Assembly: GCA_013138755.1 (NCBI GenBank)
Contig: WTCC01000200.1
Coordinates: forward strand, 1-6,450
Length of the DNA: 6,450 nucleotides
From: Gammaproteobacteria bacterium
GTDB lineage: Bacteria; Pseudomonadota; Gammaproteobacteria; SZUA-229
Reading direction: 5' to 3'
Of this stretch, positions 5,371 to 6,450 are shown in pieces. The notes beneath the pieces are model-generated. The model saw only the letters and a list, made by a program, of their open reading frames with translations, was not told the origin of the DNA and did not search any database. Positions within the stretch are counted from its first letter, which is position 1. Each line of letters begins with the position of its first letter. The position numbers and the translations under genes were made by a program.

Positions 5371-6450
5371 GTGAGTGAACAAACAGCGAAACCAATTTAT
5401 TTAGATTATTCTGCAACGACACCGATTGATGAACGTGTGGTAGCGGAAATGATTAAGTACATGGGGCCGGATAGCAGTTTTGGTAACCCGGCATCACGTA
5501 GCCATAGTTTTGGTTGGGTAGCAGAAGCGGCGGTTGAAGAAGCGCGTAAGAATGTCGCTCAGTTAGTCGGTGCTAACCCAAAAGAAATCGTGTTTACATC
5601 GGGTGCAACTGAATCAGATAATCTCGCTATCAAGGGTGTTGCTCACTTTAATAAAAAACGTGGTAAACATATCGTCACCTGTAAGACAGAACATAAAGCA
5701 GTGCTCGACAGTTGTCGTCAGTTAGAACGTGAAGGTTATGAAGTAACTTATATTGATCCGATGAAAAATGGATTGATCGATCTCGATGTGCTGAAGGCGG
5801 CATTACGTGATGACACTACGTTAGTATCTATCATGCATGTCAATAATGAAATCGGTGTCATTCAGGATATCGAAGCGATCGGTAACATCTGTCGTGAAAG
5901 AAAAATAATTTTTCATGTCGATGCTGCGCAGAGTGCAGGTAAAGTTGAGATCAATCTGGAAGAATTACCTGTTGACCTGATGAGTTTTTCAGCACATAAG
6001 ATCTATGGCCCAAAAGGCATCGGTGCTCTATACGTACAAAGAAAACCTCGCGTACGTCTGGAAGCACAGATGCACGGTGGTGGTCATGAACGCGGTATGC
6101 GTTCAGGTACTCTGGCGACTCATCAGATCGTCGGTATGGGTGAAGCGTTTAAAATTGCGAAAGCAGAGATGGCGACTGAAAATGTACGTTTATTAGCATT
6201 AAGAAACAAATTATATGACGGTGTTAAGGACATGGAAGAAGTTTATGTCAATGGTGATATCGATCAACGTATAGCCGGCAATATAAATATCAGCTTTAAC
6301 TATGTAGAAGGCGAGAGCTTATTGATGGCATTGAGTGAGCTGGCGATATCAAGTGGTAGTGCATGTACGTCAGCCAGTCTTGAGCCTAGTTATGTACTGC
6401 GTGCGCTGGGTCGTAATGATGAATTTGCGCATAGCTCTAGCCGCTTCACT
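5371..6450 (+). CDS. iscS: Cysteine desulfurase IscS, 3' end cut by window edge
   Basis: From GTG at 5371 the frame is open for 360 codons to the window edge; E. coli IscS has 404. The protein follows E. coli IscS nearly block for block with a four-residue offset: [11 protein letters not shown] (8-18), [37 protein letters not shown] with His108, [19 protein letters not shown] with Asp184, [12 protein letters not shown] with Lys210 (Schiff base), [14 protein letters not shown], and [21 protein letters not shown] with Cys332 (persulfide carrier). It takes sulfur from cysteine and should pass it to IscU, and in other bacteria also to TusA, ThiI and others. The missing C-terminal part would carry the IscU-docking tail. 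It starts 17 bp after the NifS-like gene ends and should lead into iscU. Only residues near the very end (SSSRFT, where E. coli has SSIRFS) differ noticeably. Confidence 0.97.
   Translation, partial: MSEQTAKPIYLDYSATTPIDERVVAEMIKYMGPDSSFGNPASRSHSFGWVAEAAVEEARKNVAQLVGANPKEIVFTSGATESDNLAIKGVAHFNKKRGKHIVTCKTEHKAVLDSCRQLEREGYEVTYIDPMKNGLIDLDVLKAALRDDTTLVSIMHVNNEIGVIQDIEAIGNICRERKIIFHVDAAQSAGKVEINLEELPVDLMSFSAHKIYGPKGIGALYVQRKPRVRLEAQMHGGGHERGMRSGTLATHQIVGMGEAFKIAKAEMATENVRLLALRNKLYDGVKDMEEVYVNGDIDQRIAGNINISFNYVEGESLLMALSELAISSGSACTSASLEPSYVLRALGRNDEFAHSSSRFT

Noticed and set aside
6005..6196. Short plus-strand frame of 63 codons within iscS
   Set aside because: It overlaps the highly conserved iscS region in another frame and has no features of its own.

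Overview
The window reads as a chromosomal segment of a moderately AT-rich gammaproteobacterium. This rests on the IscS and IscR proteins, which match my memory of the E. coli proteins almost motif for motif. It also rests on an IscR-type promoter of the enterobacterial/Azotobacter kind and on a serine acetyltransferase gene directly upstream of iscR, as in Azotobacter. The genus cannot be told from the sequence. I see no mobile element, CRISPR array, tRNA or rRNA.

Layout, left to right. (1) Bases 1-611, minus strand: the N-terminal two thirds of a secreted M23-family peptidoglycan endopeptidase, cut by the window edge. (2) Bases 612-726: a divergent intergenic region without a convincing promoter. 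(3) Bases 727-2751, plus strand: a class I/II PLP aminotransferase, followed 21 bp later by a DUF2797 protein (Cys-rich zinc-binding-like N-terminus plus a GIY-YIG-like core). (4) Bases about 2801-3583: serine O-acetyltransferase (cysE), whose 5' end has no ordinary start codon in frame. (5) Bases 3584-3724: the iscR control region, with two abutting IscR type 1 sites overlapping a sigma-70-like promoter. (6) Bases 3725-6450: iscR, a NifS-like cysteine desulfurase, and iscS (cut by the right edge), closely spaced and probably one operon that continues into iscU and the rest of isc.

How the genes fit together: CysE makes O-acetylserine, the precursor of cysteine. The two desulfurases take sulfur from cysteine as a persulfide for Fe-S cluster assembly. 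IscR, with the ligand set Cys92/Cys98/Cys104/His107, senses cluster supply and should repress its own operon through the two sites. The window is thus a cysteine-to-Fe-S module beside cell-wall and amino-acid genes.

Most of this is recognisable biology. The points that merit a second look are the broken or non-canonical start of cysE, the unusual repeat architecture of the iscR operator, the tandem pair of different desulfurases, and the possible nuclease-like fold in the DUF2797 protein. I did not find a wholly new system.
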